In this document: piece by piece, positions 1 to 9,665 of the stretch | Layout: each line of letters opens with the position of its first letter | Position numbering within the stretch: the first letter of the stretch is position 1 | NCBI GenBank assembly: GCA_958299035.1 | Contig: CATQJL010000305.1 | Coordinates: 36,283,733-36,347,732 of the forward strand | DNA: 64,000 bases | Reading direction: 5' to 3' | From: Cylicocyclus nassatus | Taxonomy: Eukaryota; Nematoda; Chromadorea; Rhabditida; Strongylidae | Program-made: the position numbers and the translations under genes | Notes under the pieces: model-generated | Database searches by the model: none | What the model was told of the DNA's origin: nothing | The model's input: only the letters and a program-made list of their open reading frames with translations

Positions 1-25
1 GCATGTTATGTTGTATGTATGTTTA

Positions 26-33
26 GAACGTTC
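26..33. promoter_or_regulatory. upstream GAACGTTC palindrome
   Basis: A perfect 8-bp palindrome lies 30 to 23 bases before the tRNA start. It is repeated at the same place before most copies. In 319-bp units and many A58G units it is changed to GAACTTTC or GAACCTTC. The position matches where upstream elements of animal Pol III genes can act, but no role is shown. Confidence 0.35.
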
Positions 34-62
34 GCCTAGTATGTTTAATTCCGTCAGCAGCG

Positions 63-73
63 TGGCGCAGTGG
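63..73 (+). promoter_or_regulatory. internal A box (Pol III)
   Basis: TGGCGCAGTGG matches the TFIIIC A-box consensus at tRNA positions 8-19. It is present in nearly all copies; C11G copies and G9A copies alter it. Confidence 0.85.
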
Positions 74-105
74 AAGCGTGCTGGGCCCATAACCCAGAGG
101 TCGGT

Positions 106-116
106 GGATCGAAACC
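106..116 (+). promoter_or_regulatory. internal B box (Pol III)
   Basis: GGATCGAAACC is the initiator form of the B box (T-arm positions 52-62), 32 bp after the A box. A58G and C56T subfamilies change its core. Confidence 0.85.
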
Positions 117-131
117 ACTCGCTGCTAATTC

Positions 132-135
132 TTTT
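132..135 (+). terminator. proximal Pol III terminator T4
   Basis: TTTT starts four bases after the tRNA 3' end. The same tract follows nearly every copy (tRNA start +76 to +79). It is T7 after the copies at 44399, 47547 and 52474, and only T3 after the TAT-anticodon copies. Confidence 0.85.
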
Positions 136-213
136 GCACTTGTGTAGTAAACGATCCATGACTGGTGCTTGAAGCCCTTATATAGAAATTAAAGATTTGG
201 AGTCTGACCAGGG

Positions 214-221
214 TTTTTTTT
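214..221 (+). terminator. distal T tract, possible backup terminator
   Basis: A run of T8 here; T6 in most units and T7 in some, about 160 bp after each tRNA start. It could stop Pol III read-through. In some units right of 45 kb it is broken by a C. Confidence 0.4.
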
Positions 222-362
222 AAGAGCGGGATTCGAGCCTTGGTCCAAAGAGTCATAACGGCGACAAATAGCACTGCGCCACGCGCGTCCTTCTGTCATT
301 TTGTAGATGATGTTATGTTGTATGTATGATTAGAACTTTCGCCTAGTATGTTTAATTCCGTC

Positions 363-434
363 AGCAGCGTGGCGCAGTGGAAGCGTGCTGGGCCCATAAC
401 CCAGAGGTCGGTGGATCGAAACCACTCGCTGCTA
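363..434 (+). tRNA. tRNA-iMet: tRNA-iMet (CAT)
   Basis: Consensus sequence. Confidence 0.97.
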
Positions 435-635
435 ATTCTTTTGCACTTGTGTAGTAAACGATCCATGACTGGTGCTTGAAGCCCTTATATAGAAATTAGA
501 GGATTTGGAGTCTGACCAGGGTTTTTTCTAAGAGCGGGATTCGAGCCTTGGTCCAAAGAGTCATAACGGCGACAAATAGCACTGCATATGTTATATGTAT
601 GTATAGAACGTTCGCCTAGTATGTTTAATTCCGTC

Positions 636-707
636 AGCAGCGTGGCGCAGTGGAAGCGTGCTGAGCCCATAACCCAGAGGTCGGTGGATCGAAACCACTC
701 GCTGCTA
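636..707 (+). tRNA. tRNA-iMet: tRNA-iMet (CAT), variant
   Basis: G30A breaks pair 30-40, the middle of the three initiator G-C pairs. Confidence 0.8.
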
Positions 708-793
708 ATTCTTTTGCACTTGTGTAGTAAGCCATCCATGACTGGTGCTTGAAGCCCTTATATAGAAATTAGAGGAACTGGAGTCTGACCAGG

Positions 794-801
794 GTTTTCT
801 A
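794..801. repeat. left target-site duplication of insertion
   Basis: GTTTTCTA; the right copy at 924-933 is the same with two more T. Uninterrupted units have a single T6 form here. Confidence 0.6.
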
Positions 802-923
802 GCCTCCGGGTCAGGAGTAACGCCGCCTGCTGCAATAACGCCGCGAAGCGACGGTTTGCCCATTGAAAAACTCTTCGCTCTTCGCAAAATCGCCGCGCGC
901 GGTGTGACTGCTGACCCGTAGCC
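802..923. mobile_element. 122-bp MITE-like palindromic insertion
   Basis: The only non-array sequence in the window. It is GC-richer than the spacer. Its ends are inverted repeats: the first 29 bases match the reverse complement of the last 29 at 22 positions, with CGGGTCAG identical in both. Weaker symmetry continues inward, so the element folds on itself. It interrupts the spacer T tract and is flanked by 8-10 bp direct repeats. It encodes no protein. This looks like a non-autonomous DNA transposon; the 8-10 bp duplication would suit hAT or Mutator-like families. Confidence 0.7.
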
Positions 924-933
924 GTTTTTTCTA
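924..933. repeat. right target-site duplication of insertion
   Basis: GTTTTTTCTA, matching 794-801 apart from T-run length. Confidence 0.6.
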
Positions 934-1041
934 AGAGCGGGATTCGAGCCTTGGTCCAAAGAGTCATAACGGCGACAAATAGCACTGCATGTTATGTTGT
1001 ATGTATGTTTAGAACGTTCGCCTAGTATGTTTAATTCCGTC

Positions 1042-1113
1042 AGCAGCGTGGCGCAGTGGAAGCGTGCTGAGCCCATAACCCAGAGGTCGGCAGATCGAAA
1101 CCACACGCTGCTA
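1042..1113 (+). pseudogene. tRNA-iMet pseudogene
   Basis: G30A plus T51C, G52A and T65A: three of five T-stem pairs are lost and the B box is damaged. Confidence 0.7.
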
Positions 1114-1349
1114 ATTCTTTTGCACTTGTGTAGTAAACGATCCATGACTGGTGCTTGAAGCCCTTATATAGAAATTAGAGGATTTGGAGTCTGACCAGGG
1201 TTTTTTCTAGGAGCGGGTTTCGAGCCTTGGTCCAAAGAGTCATAACGGCGACAAATAGCACTGCGCCACGCACATCCTTCTGTCAGTTTCTAGATGATGT
1301 TATGTTGTATGTATGTTTAGAACGTTCGCCTAGTATGTTTAATTCCGTC

Positions 1350-1421
1350 AGCAACGTGGCGCAGTGGAAGCGTGCTGGGCCCATAACCCAGAGGTCGGTG
1401 GATCGAAACCACTCGCTGCTA
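1350..1421 (+). tRNA. tRNA-iMet: tRNA-iMet (CAT), G5A
   Basis: G5A breaks acceptor pair 5-68; otherwise consensus. Confidence 0.85.
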
Positions 1422-1625
1422 ATTCTTTTGCACTTGTGTAGTAAACGATCCATGACTGGTGCTTGAAGCCCTTATATAGAAATTAGAAGATTTGGAGTCT
1501 GACCAGGGTTTTTTCTAGGAGCGGGTTTCGAGCCTTGGTCCAAAGAGTCATAACGGCGACAAATAGCACTGCATGTTATGTTGTATGTATGTTTAGAACG
1601 TTCGCCTAGTATGTTTAATTCCGTC

Positions 1626-1697
1626 AGCAGCGTGGCGCAGTGGAAGCGTGCTGGGCCCATAACCCAGAGGTCGGTGGATCGAAACCACTCGCTGCTA
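1626..1697 (+). tRNA. tRNA-iMet: tRNA-iMet (CAT)
   Basis: Consensus sequence. Confidence 0.97.
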
Positions 1698-1933
1698 ATT
1701 CTTTTGCACTTGTGTAGTAAACGATACATGACTGGTGCTTGAAGTTCTTATATAGAAATTAGAGGATTTGAAGTCTGACCAGGGTTTTTTCTAAGAGCGG
1801 GATTCGAGCCTTGGCCCAAAGAGTCATAACGGCGACAAATAGCACTGCGCCACGCGCATCCTTCTGTCAGTTTCTAGATGATGTTATGTTGTATGTATGT
1901 TTAGAACGTTCGCCTAGTATGTTTGATTCCGTC

Positions 1934-2005
1934 AGCAGCGTGGCGCAGTGGAAGCGTGCTGGGCCCATAACCCAGAGGTCGGCGGATCGAAACCACTCGC
2001 TGCTA
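1934..2005 (+). tRNA. tRNA-iMet: tRNA-iMet (CAT), T51C
   Basis: T51C breaks T-stem pair 51-63. Confidence 0.85.
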
Positions 2006-2209
2006 ATTCTTTTGCACTTGTGTAGTAAACGATCCATGACTGCTGCTTGAAGCCCTTATATAGAAATTAGAAGATTTGGAGTCTGACCAGGGTTTTTTCT
2101 AGGAGCGGGTTTCGAGCCTTGGTCCAAAGAGTCATAACGGCGACAAATAGCACTGCATGTTATGTTGTATGTATGTTTAGAACGTTCGCCTAGTATGTTT
2201 AATTCCGTC

Positions 2210-2281
2210 AGCAACGTGGCGCAGTGGAAGCGTGCTGGGCCCATAACCCAGAGGTCGGTGGATCGAAACCACTCGCTGCTA
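2210..2281 (+). tRNA. tRNA-iMet: tRNA-iMet (CAT), G5A
   Basis: G5A breaks acceptor pair 5-68. Confidence 0.85.
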
Positions 2282-2488
2282 ATTCTTTTGCACTTGTGTA
2301 GTAAACGATCCATGACTGGTGCTTGAAGTTCTTATATAGAAATTAGAGGATTTGAAGTCTGACCAGGGTTTTTTCTAAGAGCGGGATTCGAGCCTTGGTC
2401 CAAAGAGTCATAACGGCGACAAATAGCACTGCGCCACGCGCATCCTTCTGTCATTTTCTAGATGATGTTATGTTGTATGTATGATTAG

Positions 2489-2514
2489 AACTTTCGCCTA
2501 GTAACTTTCGCCTA
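2489..2514. repeat. 12-bp direct duplication in spacer
   Basis: AACTTTCGCCTA occurs at 2489-2500 and again at 2503-2514, just before the tRNA at 2529. The same duplication defines the 318-319 bp units, of which I count 16 (for example before 3430, 5234, 9082, 18674, 27698, 34926). Confidence 0.85.
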
Positions 2515-2528
2515 TGTTTAATTCCGTT

Positions 2529-2600
2529 AGCAGCGTGGCGCAGTGGAAGCGTGCTGGGCCCATAACCCAGAGGTCGGTGGATCGAAACCACTCGCTGCTA
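2529..2600 (+). tRNA. tRNA-iMet: tRNA-iMet (CAT)
   Basis: Consensus sequence; duplicated 5' flank. Confidence 0.97.
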
Positions 2601-2804
2601 ATTCTTTTGCACTTGTGTAGTAAACGATCCATGACTGGTGCTTGAAGTTCTTATATAGAAATTAGAGTATTTGGAGTCTGACCAGGGTTTTTTCTAAGAG
2701 CGGGATTCGAGCCTTGGCCCAAAGAGTCATAACGGCGACAAATAGCACTGCATGTTATGTTGTGTGTATGTTTAGAACGTTCGCCTAGTATGTTTAACTC
2801 CGTC

Positions 2805-2876
2805 AGCAGCGTGGCGCAGTGGAAGCGTGCTGGGCCCATAACCCAGAGGTCGGTGGATCGAAACCACTCGCTGCTA
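2805..2876 (+). tRNA. tRNA-iMet: tRNA-iMet (CAT)
   Basis: Consensus sequence. Confidence 0.97.
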
Positions 2877-3110
2877 ATTCTTTTGCACTTGTGTAGTAAA
2901 CGATCCATGACTGGTGCTTGAAGCCCTTATATAGAAATTAGAGGACTTGGAGTCTGACCAGGGTTTTTTCTAGGAGCGGGTTTCGAGCCTTGGTCCAAAG
3001 AGTCATAACGGCGACAAATAGCACTGCGCCACGCGCATCCTTCTGTCATTTTCTAGATGATGTTATTGTGTGTATGTTTAGAACGTTCGCCTAGTATGTT
3101 TAATTCCGTC

Positions 3111-3182
3111 AGCAGCGTGGCGCAGTGGAAGCATGCTGGGCCCATAACCCAGAGGTCGGTGGATCGAAACCACTCGCTGATA
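3111..3182 (+). tRNA. tRNA-iMet: tRNA-iMet (CAT), G24A/C71A
   Basis: G24A breaks D-stem pair 11-24 and C71A breaks acceptor pair 2-71. Confidence 0.7.
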
Positions 3183-3429
3183 ATTCTTTTGCACTTGTGT
3201 AGTGAACGATCCATGACTGGTGCTTGAAGTTCTTATATAGAAATTAGAGGATTTGAAGTCTGACCAGGGTTTTTTCTAAGAGCGGGATTCGAGCCTTGGT
3301 CCAAAGAGTCATAACGGCGACAAATAGCACTGCGCCACGCGCATCCTTCTGTCATTTTCTAGATGATGTTATGTTGTATGTATGATAAGAACTTTCGCCT
3401 AGTAACTTTCGCCTATGTTTAATTCCGTT

Positions 3430-3501
3430 AGCAGCGTGGGGCAGTGGAAGCGTGCTGGGCCCATAACCCAGAGGTCGGTGGATCGAAACCACTCGCTGCT
3501 A
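3430..3501 (+). tRNA. tRNA-iMet: tRNA-iMet (CAT), C11G
   Basis: C11G breaks D-stem pair 11-24 and alters the A box. Confidence 0.75.
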
Positions 3502-3705
3502 ATTCTTTTGCACTTGTGTAGTAAACGATCCATGACTGGTGCTTGAAGTTCTTATATAGAAATTAGAGTGTTTGGAGTCTGACCAGGGTTTTTTCTAAGA
3601 GCGGGATTCGAGCCTTGGCCCAAAGAGTCATAACGGCGACAAATAGCACTGCATGTTATGTTGTGTGTATGTTTAGAACGTTCGCCTAGTATGTTTAACT
3701 CCGTC

Positions 3706-3777
3706 AGCAGCGTGGCGCAGTGGAAGCATGCTGGGCCCATAACCCAGAGGTCGCTGGATCGAAACCACTCGCTGCTA
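3706..3777 (+). tRNA. tRNA-iMet: tRNA-iMet (CAT), G24A/G50C
   Basis: G24A and G50C; one D-stem and one T-stem pair lost. Confidence 0.7.
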
Positions 3778-3981
3778 ATTCTTTTGCACTTGTGTAGTGA
3801 ACGATCCATGACTGGTGCTTGAAGTTCTTATATAGAAATTAGAGGATTTGGAGTCTGACCAGGGTTTTTTCTAAGAGCGGGATTCGAGCCTTGGCCCTAA
3901 GAGTCATAACGGCGACAAATAGCACTGCATGTTATGTTGTATGTATGTTTAGAACGTTCGCCTAGTATGTTTAACTCCGTC

Positions 3982-4053
3982 AGCAGCGTGGCGCAGTGGA
4001 AGCGTGCTGGGCCCATAACCCAGAGGTCGGTGGATCGAAACCACTCGCTGATA
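3982..4053 (+). tRNA. tRNA-iMet: tRNA-iMet (CAT), C71A
   Basis: C71A breaks acceptor pair 2-71. Confidence 0.8.
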
Positions 4054-4300
4054 ATTCTTTTGCACTTGTGTAGTGAACGATCCATGACTGGTGCTTGAAG
4101 TTCTTATATAGAAATTAGAGGATTTGAAGTCTGACCAGGGTTTTTTCTAAGAGCGGGATTCGAGCCTTGGTCCAAAGAGTCATAACGGCGACAAATAGCA
4201 CTGCGCCACGCGCATCCTTCTGTCATTTTCTAGATGATGTTATGTTGTATGTATGATTAGAACTTTCGCCTAGTAACTTTCGCCTATGTTTAATTCCGTT

Positions 4301-4372
4301 AGCAGCGTGGCGCAGTGGAAGCGTGCTGGGCCCATAACCCAGAGGTCGGTGGATCGAAACCACTCGCTGCTA
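4301..4372 (+). tRNA. tRNA-iMet: tRNA-iMet (CAT)
   Basis: Consensus sequence. Confidence 0.97.
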
Positions 4373-4608
4373 ATTCTTTTGCACTTGTGTAGTAAACGAT
4401 CCATGACTGGTGCTTGAAGTTCTTATATAGAAATTAGAGTATTTGGAGTCTGACCAGGGTTTTTTCTAAGAGCGGGTTTCGAGCCTTGGTCCAAAGAGTC
4501 ATAACGGCGACAAATAGCACTGCGCCACGCGCATCCTTCTGTCAGTTTCTAGATGATGTTATGTTGTATGTATGTTTAGAACGTTCGCCTAGTATGTTTA
4601 ATTCCGTC

Positions 4609-4680
4609 AGCAACGTGGCGCAGTGGAAGCGTGCTGGGCCCATAACCCAGAGGTCGGTGGATCGAAACCACTCGCTGCTA
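4609..4680 (+). tRNA. tRNA-iMet: tRNA-iMet (CAT), G5A
   Basis: G5A breaks acceptor pair 5-68. Confidence 0.85.
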
Positions 4681-4914
4681 ATTCTTTTGCACTTGTGTAG
4701 TAAACGATCCATGACTGGTGCTTGAAGCCCTTATATAGAAATTAGAGGACTTGGAGTCTGACCAGGGTTTTTTCTAGGAGCGGGTTTCGAGCCTTGGTCC
4801 AAAGAGTCATAACGGCGACAAATAGCACTGCGCCACGCGCATCCTTCTGTCATTTTCTAGATGATGTTATTGTGTGTATGTTTAGAACGTTCGCCTAGTA
4901 TGTTTAATTCCGTC

Positions 4915-4986
4915 AGCAGCGTGGCGCAGTGGAAGCATTCTGGGCCCATAACCCAGAGGTCGGTGGATCGAAACCACTCGCTGATA
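4915..4986 (+). tRNA. tRNA-iMet: tRNA-iMet (CAT), G24A/G26T/C71A
   Basis: G24A, G26T and C71A; probably a weak or dead copy. Confidence 0.6.
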
Positions 4987-5233
4987 ATTCTTTTGCACTT
5001 GTGTAGTGAACGATCCATGACTGGTGCTTGAAGTTCTTATATAGAAATTAGAGTATTTGGAGTCTGACCAGGGTTTTTTCTAAGAGCGGGATTCGAGCCT
5101 TGGCCCAAAGAGTCATAACGGCGACAAATAGCACTGCGCCACGCGCATCCTTCTGTCATTTTCTAGATGATGTTATGTTGTATGTATGATTAGAACTTTC
5201 GCCTAGTAACTTTCGCCTATGTTTAATTCCGTT

Positions 5234-5305
5234 AGCAGCGTGGCGCAGTGGAAGCGTGCTGGGCCCATAACCCAGAGGTCGGTGGATCGAAACCACTCGC
5301 TGCTA
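5234..5305 (+). tRNA. tRNA-iMet: tRNA-iMet (CAT)
   Basis: Consensus sequence. Confidence 0.97.
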
Positions 5306-5509
5306 ATTCTTTTGCACTTGTGTAGTAAACGATCCATGACTGGTGCTTGAAGTTCTTATATAGAAATTAGAGTATTTGGAGTCTGACCAGGGTTTTTTCT
5401 AAGAGCGGGATTCGAGCCTTGGCCCAAAGAGTCATAACGGCGACAAATAGCACTGCATGTTATGTTGTGTGTATGTTTAGAACGTTCGCCTAGTATGTTT
5501 GACTCCGTC

Positions 5510-5581
5510 AGCAGCGTGGCGCAGTGGAAGCGTGCTGGGCCCATAACCCAGAGGTCGGTGGATCGAAACCACTCGCTGCTA
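5510..5581 (+). tRNA. tRNA-iMet: tRNA-iMet (CAT)
   Basis: Consensus sequence. Confidence 0.97.
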
Positions 5582-5815
5582 ATTCTTTTGCACTTGTGTA
5601 GTAAACGATCCATGACTGGTGCTTGAAGCCCTTATATAGAAATTAGAGGACTTGGAGTCTGACCAGGGTTTTTTCTAGGAGCGGGTTTCGAGCCTTGGTC
5701 CAAAGAGTCATAACGGCGACAAATAGCACTGCGCCACGCGCATCCTTCTGTCATTTTCTAGATGATGTTATTGTGTGTATGTTTAGAACGTTCGCCTAGT
5801 ATGTTTAATTCCGTC

Positions 5816-5887
5816 AGCAGCGTGGCGCAGTGGAAGCATGCTGGGCCCATAACCCAGAGGTCGGTGGATCGAAACCACTCGCTGATA
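5816..5887 (+). tRNA. tRNA-iMet: tRNA-iMet (CAT), G24A/C71A
   Basis: G24A and C71A. Confidence 0.7.
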
Positions 5888-6134
5888 ATTCTTTTGCACT
5901 TGTGTAGTGAACGATCCATGACTGGTGCTTGAAGTTCTTATATAGAAATTAGAGGATTTGAAGTCTGACCAGGGTTTTTTCTAAGAGCGGGATTCGAGCC
6001 TTGGTCCAAAGAGTCATAACGGCGACAAATAGCACTGCGCCACGCGCATCCTTCTGTCATTTTCTAGATGATGTTATGTTGTATGTATGATTAGAACTTT
6101 CGCCTAGTAACTTTCGCCTATGTTTAATTCCGTT

Positions 6135-6206
6135 AGCAGCGTGGGGCAGTGGAAGCGTGCTGGGCCCATAACCCAGAGGTCGGTGGATCGAAACCACTCG
6201 CTGCTA
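6135..6206 (+). tRNA. tRNA-iMet: tRNA-iMet (CAT), C11G
   Basis: C11G breaks pair 11-24. Confidence 0.75.
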
Positions 6207-6410
6207 ATTCTTTTGCACTTGTGTAGTAAACGATCCATGACTGGTGCTTGAAGTTCTTATATAGAAATTAGAGTATTTGGAGTCTGACCAGGGTTTTTTC
6301 TAAGAGCGGGATTCGAGCCTTGGCCCAAAGAGTCATAACGGCGACAAATAGCACTGCATGTTATGTTGTGTGTATGTTTAGAACGTTCGCCTAGTATGTT
6401 TAACTCCGTC

Positions 6411-6482
6411 AGCAGCGTGGCGCAGTGGAAGCATGCTGGGCCCATAACCCAGAGGTCGCTGGATCGAAACCACTCGCTGCTA
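6411..6482 (+). tRNA. tRNA-iMet: tRNA-iMet (CAT), G24A/G50C
   Basis: G24A and G50C. Confidence 0.7.
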
Positions 6483-6685
6483 ATTCTTTTGCACTTGTGT
6501 AGTGAACGATCCATGACTGGTGCTTGAAGTTCTTATATAGAAATTAGAGGATTTGGAGTCTGACCAGGGTTTTTTCTAGGAGCGGGATTCGAGCCTTGGC
6601 CCTAAGAGTCATAACGGCGACAAATAGCACTGCATGTTATGTTGTATGTATGTTTAGAACGTTCGCCTAGTATGTTTAACCCGTC

Positions 6686-6757
6686 AGCAGCGTGGCGCAG
6701 TGGAAGCGTGCTGGGCCCATAACCCAGAGGTCGGTGGATCGAAACCACTCGCTGATA
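6686..6757 (+). tRNA. tRNA-iMet: tRNA-iMet (CAT), C71A
   Basis: C71A; one base deleted in the 5' flank. Confidence 0.8.
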
Positions 6758-7004
6758 ATTCTTTTGCACTTGTGTAGTGAACGATCCATGACTGGTGCTT
6801 GAAGTTCTTATATAGAAATTAGAGGATTTGAAGTCTGACCAGGGTTTTTTCTAAGAGCGGGATTCGAGCCTTGGTCCAAAGAGTCATAACGGCGACAAAT
6901 AGCACTGCGCCACGCGCATCCTTCTGTCATTTTCTAGATGATGTTATGTTGTATGTATGATTAGAACTTTCGCCTAGTAACTTTCGCCTATGTTTAATTC
7001 CGTT

Positions 7005-7076
7005 AGCAGCGTGGCGCAGTGGAAGCGTGCTGGGCCCATAACCCAGAGGTCGGTGGATCGAAACCACTCGCTGCTA
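7005..7076 (+). tRNA. tRNA-iMet: tRNA-iMet (CAT)
   Basis: Consensus sequence. Confidence 0.97.
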
Positions 7077-7312
7077 ATTCTTTTGCACTTGTGTAGTAAA
7101 CGATCCATGACTGGTGCTTGAAGTTCTTATATAGAAATTAGAGTATTTGGAGTCTGACCAGGGTTTTTTCTAAGAGCGGGTTTCGAGCCTTGGTCCAAAG
7201 AGTCATAACGGCGACAAATAGCACTGCGCCACGCGCATCCTTCTGTCAGTTTCTAGATGATGTTATGTTGTATGTATGTTTAGAACGTTCGCCTAGTATG
7301 TTTAATTCCGTC

Positions 7313-7384
7313 AGCAACGTGGCGCAGTGGAAGCGTGCTGGGCCCATAACCCAGAGGTCGGTGGATCGAAACCACTCGCTGCTA
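7313..7384 (+). tRNA. tRNA-iMet: tRNA-iMet (CAT), G5A
   Basis: G5A breaks pair 5-68. Confidence 0.85.
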
Positions 7385-7588
7385 ATTCTTTTGCACTTGT
7401 GTAGTAAACGATCCATGACTGGTGCTTGAAGCCCTTATATAGAAATTAGAAGATTTGGAGTCTGACCAGGGTTTTTTCTAGGAGCGGGTTTCGAGCCTTG
7501 GTCCAAAGAGTCATAACGGCGACAAATAGCACTGCATGTTATGTTGTATGTATGTTTAGAACGTTCGCCTAGTATGTTTAATTCCGTC

Positions 7589-7659
7589 AGCATCGTGGCG
7601 CAGTGGAAGCTGCTGGGCCCATAACCCAGAGGTCGGTGGATCGAAACCACTCGCTGCTA
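7589..7659 (+). pseudogene. tRNA-iMet pseudogene, 71 nt
   Basis: G5T plus a one-base deletion in the 3' strand of the D stem (GCGTG becomes GCTG). Length 71 nt. Confidence 0.7.
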
Positions 7660-7893
7660 ATTCTTTTGCACTTGTGTAGTAAACGATCCATGACTGGTGC
7701 TTGAAGCCCTTATATAGAAATTAGAGGACTTGGAGTCTGACCAGGGTTTTTTCTAGGAGCGGGTTTCGAGCCTTGGTCCAAAGAGTCATAACGGCGACAA
7801 ATAGCACTGCGCCACGCGCATCCTTCTGTCATTTTCTAGATGATGTTATTGTGTGTATGTTTAGAACGTTCGCCTAGTATGTTTAATTCCGTC

Positions 7894-7965
7894 AGCAGCG
7901 TGGCGCAGTGGAAGCATGCTGGGCCCATAACCCAGAGGTCGGTGGATCGAAACCACTCGCTGATA
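7894..7965 (+). tRNA. tRNA-iMet: tRNA-iMet (CAT), G24A/C71A
   Basis: G24A and C71A. Confidence 0.7.
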
Positions 7966-8211
7966 ATTCTTTTGCACTTGTGTAGTGAACGATCCATGAC
8001 TGGTGCTTGAAGTTCTTATATAGAAATTAGAGGATTTGAAGTCTGACCAGGGTTTTTTCTAAGAGCGGGATTCGAGCTTGGTCCAAAGAGTCATAACGGC
8101 GACAAATAGCACTGCGCCACGCGCATCCTTCTGTCATTTTCTAGATGATGTTATGTTGTATGTATGATTAGAACTTTCGCCTAGTAACTTTCGCCTATGT
8201 TTAATTCCGTT

Positions 8212-8283
8212 AGCAGCGTGGGGCAGTGGAAGCGTGCTGGGCCCATAACCCAGAGGTCGGTGGATCGAAACCACTCGCTGCTA
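8212..8283 (+). tRNA. tRNA-iMet: tRNA-iMet (CAT), C11G
   Basis: C11G breaks pair 11-24. Confidence 0.75.
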
Positions 8284-8487
8284 ATTCTTTTGCACTTGTG
8301 TAGTAAACGATCCATGACTGGTGCTTGAAGTTCTTATATAGAAATTAGAGTATTTGGAGTCTGACCAGGGTTTTTTCTAAGAGCGGGATTCGAGCCTTGG
8401 CCCAAAGAGTCATAACGGCGACAAATAGCACTGCATGTTATGTTGTGTGTATGTTTAGAACGTTCGCCTAGTATGTTTAACTCCGTC

Positions 8488-8559
8488 AGCAGCGTGGCGC
8501 AGTGGAAGCATGCTGGGCCCATAACCCAGAGGTCGCTGGATCGAAACCACTCGCTGCTA
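8488..8559 (+). tRNA. tRNA-iMet: tRNA-iMet (CAT), G24A/G50C
   Basis: G24A and G50C. Confidence 0.7.
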
Positions 8560-8762
8560 ATTCTTTTGCACTTGTGTAGTGAACGATCCATGACTGGTGC
8601 TTGAAGTTCTTATATAGAAATTAGAGGATTTGGAGTCTGACCAGGGTTTTTTCTAAGAGCGGGATTCGAGCCTTGGCCCTAAGAGTCATAACGGCGACAA
8701 ATAGCACTGCATGTTATGTTGTATGTATGTTTAGAACGTTCGCCTAGTATGTTTAACCCGTC

Positions 8763-8834
8763 AGCAGCGTGGCGCAGTGGAAGCGTGCTGGGCCCATAAC
8801 CCAGAGGTCGGTGGATCGAAACCACTCGCTGATA
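8763..8834 (+). tRNA. tRNA-iMet: tRNA-iMet (CAT), C71A
   Basis: C71A breaks pair 2-71. Confidence 0.8.
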
Positions 8835-9081
8835 ATTCTTTTGCACTTGTGTAGTGAACGATCCATGACTGGTGCTTGAAGTTCTTATATAGAAATTAGA
8901 GGATTTGAAGTCTGACCAGGGTTTTTTCTAAGAGCGGGATTCGAGCCTTGGTCCAAAGAGTCATAACGGCGACAAATAGCACTGCGCCACGCGCATCCTT
9001 CTGTCATTTTCTAGATGATGTTATGTTGTATGTATGATTAGAACTTTCGCCTAGTAACTTTCGCCTATGTTTAATTCCGTT

Positions 9082-9153
9082 AGCAGCGTGGCGCAGTGGA
9101 AGCGTGCTGGGCCCATAACCCAGAGGTCGGTGGATCGAAACCACTCGCTGCTA
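9082..9153 (+). tRNA. tRNA-iMet: tRNA-iMet (CAT)
   Basis: Consensus sequence. Confidence 0.97.
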
Positions 9154-9389
9154 ATTCTTTTGCACTTGTGTAGTAAACGATCCATGACTGGTGCTTGAAG
9201 TTCTTATATAGAAATTAGAGTATTTGGAGTCTGACCAGGGTTTTTTCTAAGAGCGGGTTTCGAGCCTTGGTCCAAAGAGTCATAACGGCGACAAATAGCA
9301 CTGCGCCACGCGCATCCTTCTGTCAGTTTCTAGATGATGTTATGTTGTATGTATGTTTAGAACGTTCGCCTAGTATGTTTAATTCCGTC

Positions 9390-9461
9390 AGCAACGTGGC
9401 GCAGTGGAAGCGTGCTGGGCCCATAACCCAGAGGTCGGTGGATCGAAACCACTCGCTGCTA
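9390..9461 (+). tRNA. tRNA-iMet: tRNA-iMet (CAT), G5A
   Basis: G5A breaks pair 5-68. Confidence 0.85.
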
Positions 9462-9665
9462 ATTCTTTTGCACTTGTGTAGTAAACGATCCATGACTGGT
9501 GCTTGAAGCCCTTATATAGAAATTAGAAGATTTGGAGTCTGACCAGGGTTTTTTCTAGGAGCGGGTTTCGAGCCTTGGTCCAAAGAGTCATAACGGCGAC
9601 AAATAGCACTGCATGTTATGTTGTATGTATGTTTAGAACGTTCGCCTAGTATGTTTAATTCCGTC

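Larger units (their letters stand above)
56..127 (+). tRNA. tRNA-iMet: tRNA-iMet (CAT), reference copy
   Basis: Initiator tRNA-Met, which brings methionine to the start codon in the ribosomal P site. Cloverleaf: acceptor AGCAGCG with CGCTGCT (A1-T72 pair), D stem GCGC with GCGT, anticodon stem CTGGG with CCCAG, loop CCCATAA with anticodon CAT at 88-90, variable loop AGGTC, T stem GGTGG with CCACT, T loop ATCGAAA, discriminator A. A54 and A60, the three G-C anticodon-stem pairs and A1-T72 mark a eukaryotic initiator rather than an elongator. C33 suggests an animal. No intron and no encoded CCA. Length is 72 nt, as expected. This sequence is the consensus used for the other entries. Confidence 0.98.
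3111..4680 (+). repeat. higher-order block, copy 1
   Basis: Six genes in the order G24A/C71A, C11G, G24A/G50C, C71A, consensus, G5A. The same order and spacing recur at 5816-7384 (offset 2,705) and 7894-9461 (offset about 2,077). Confidence 0.85.
5816..7384 (+). repeat. higher-order block, copy 2
   Basis: Same six-gene order as 3111-4680. Together with the gene at 7589 it repeats at 7894-9736. Confidence 0.85.

Noticed and set aside
56..127. Elongator tRNA-Met
   Set aside because: A1-T72, the three G-C pairs in the anticodon stem, A54 and A60 all point to the initiator.
56..127. Bacterial, organelle or plant origin
   Set aside because: Bacterial initiators have an unpaired 1-72 and a T-psi-C loop; C33 is, as I recall, an animal feature and plants have T33. 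I am less sure of the C33 rule in little-studied lineages.
196..221. Spacer TATATAG as a TATA box for the next gene
   Set aside because: The motif (for example near 180) is about 150-180 bp before the next tRNA, too far for a Pol III TATA element, and is lost in some units.
705..1145. 146-codon open frame on the minus strand, the longest in the window
   Set aside because: It runs through two tRNA genes and the 122-bp insertion; its ends are the same array sequence found in dozens of other frames. No protein family recognised.
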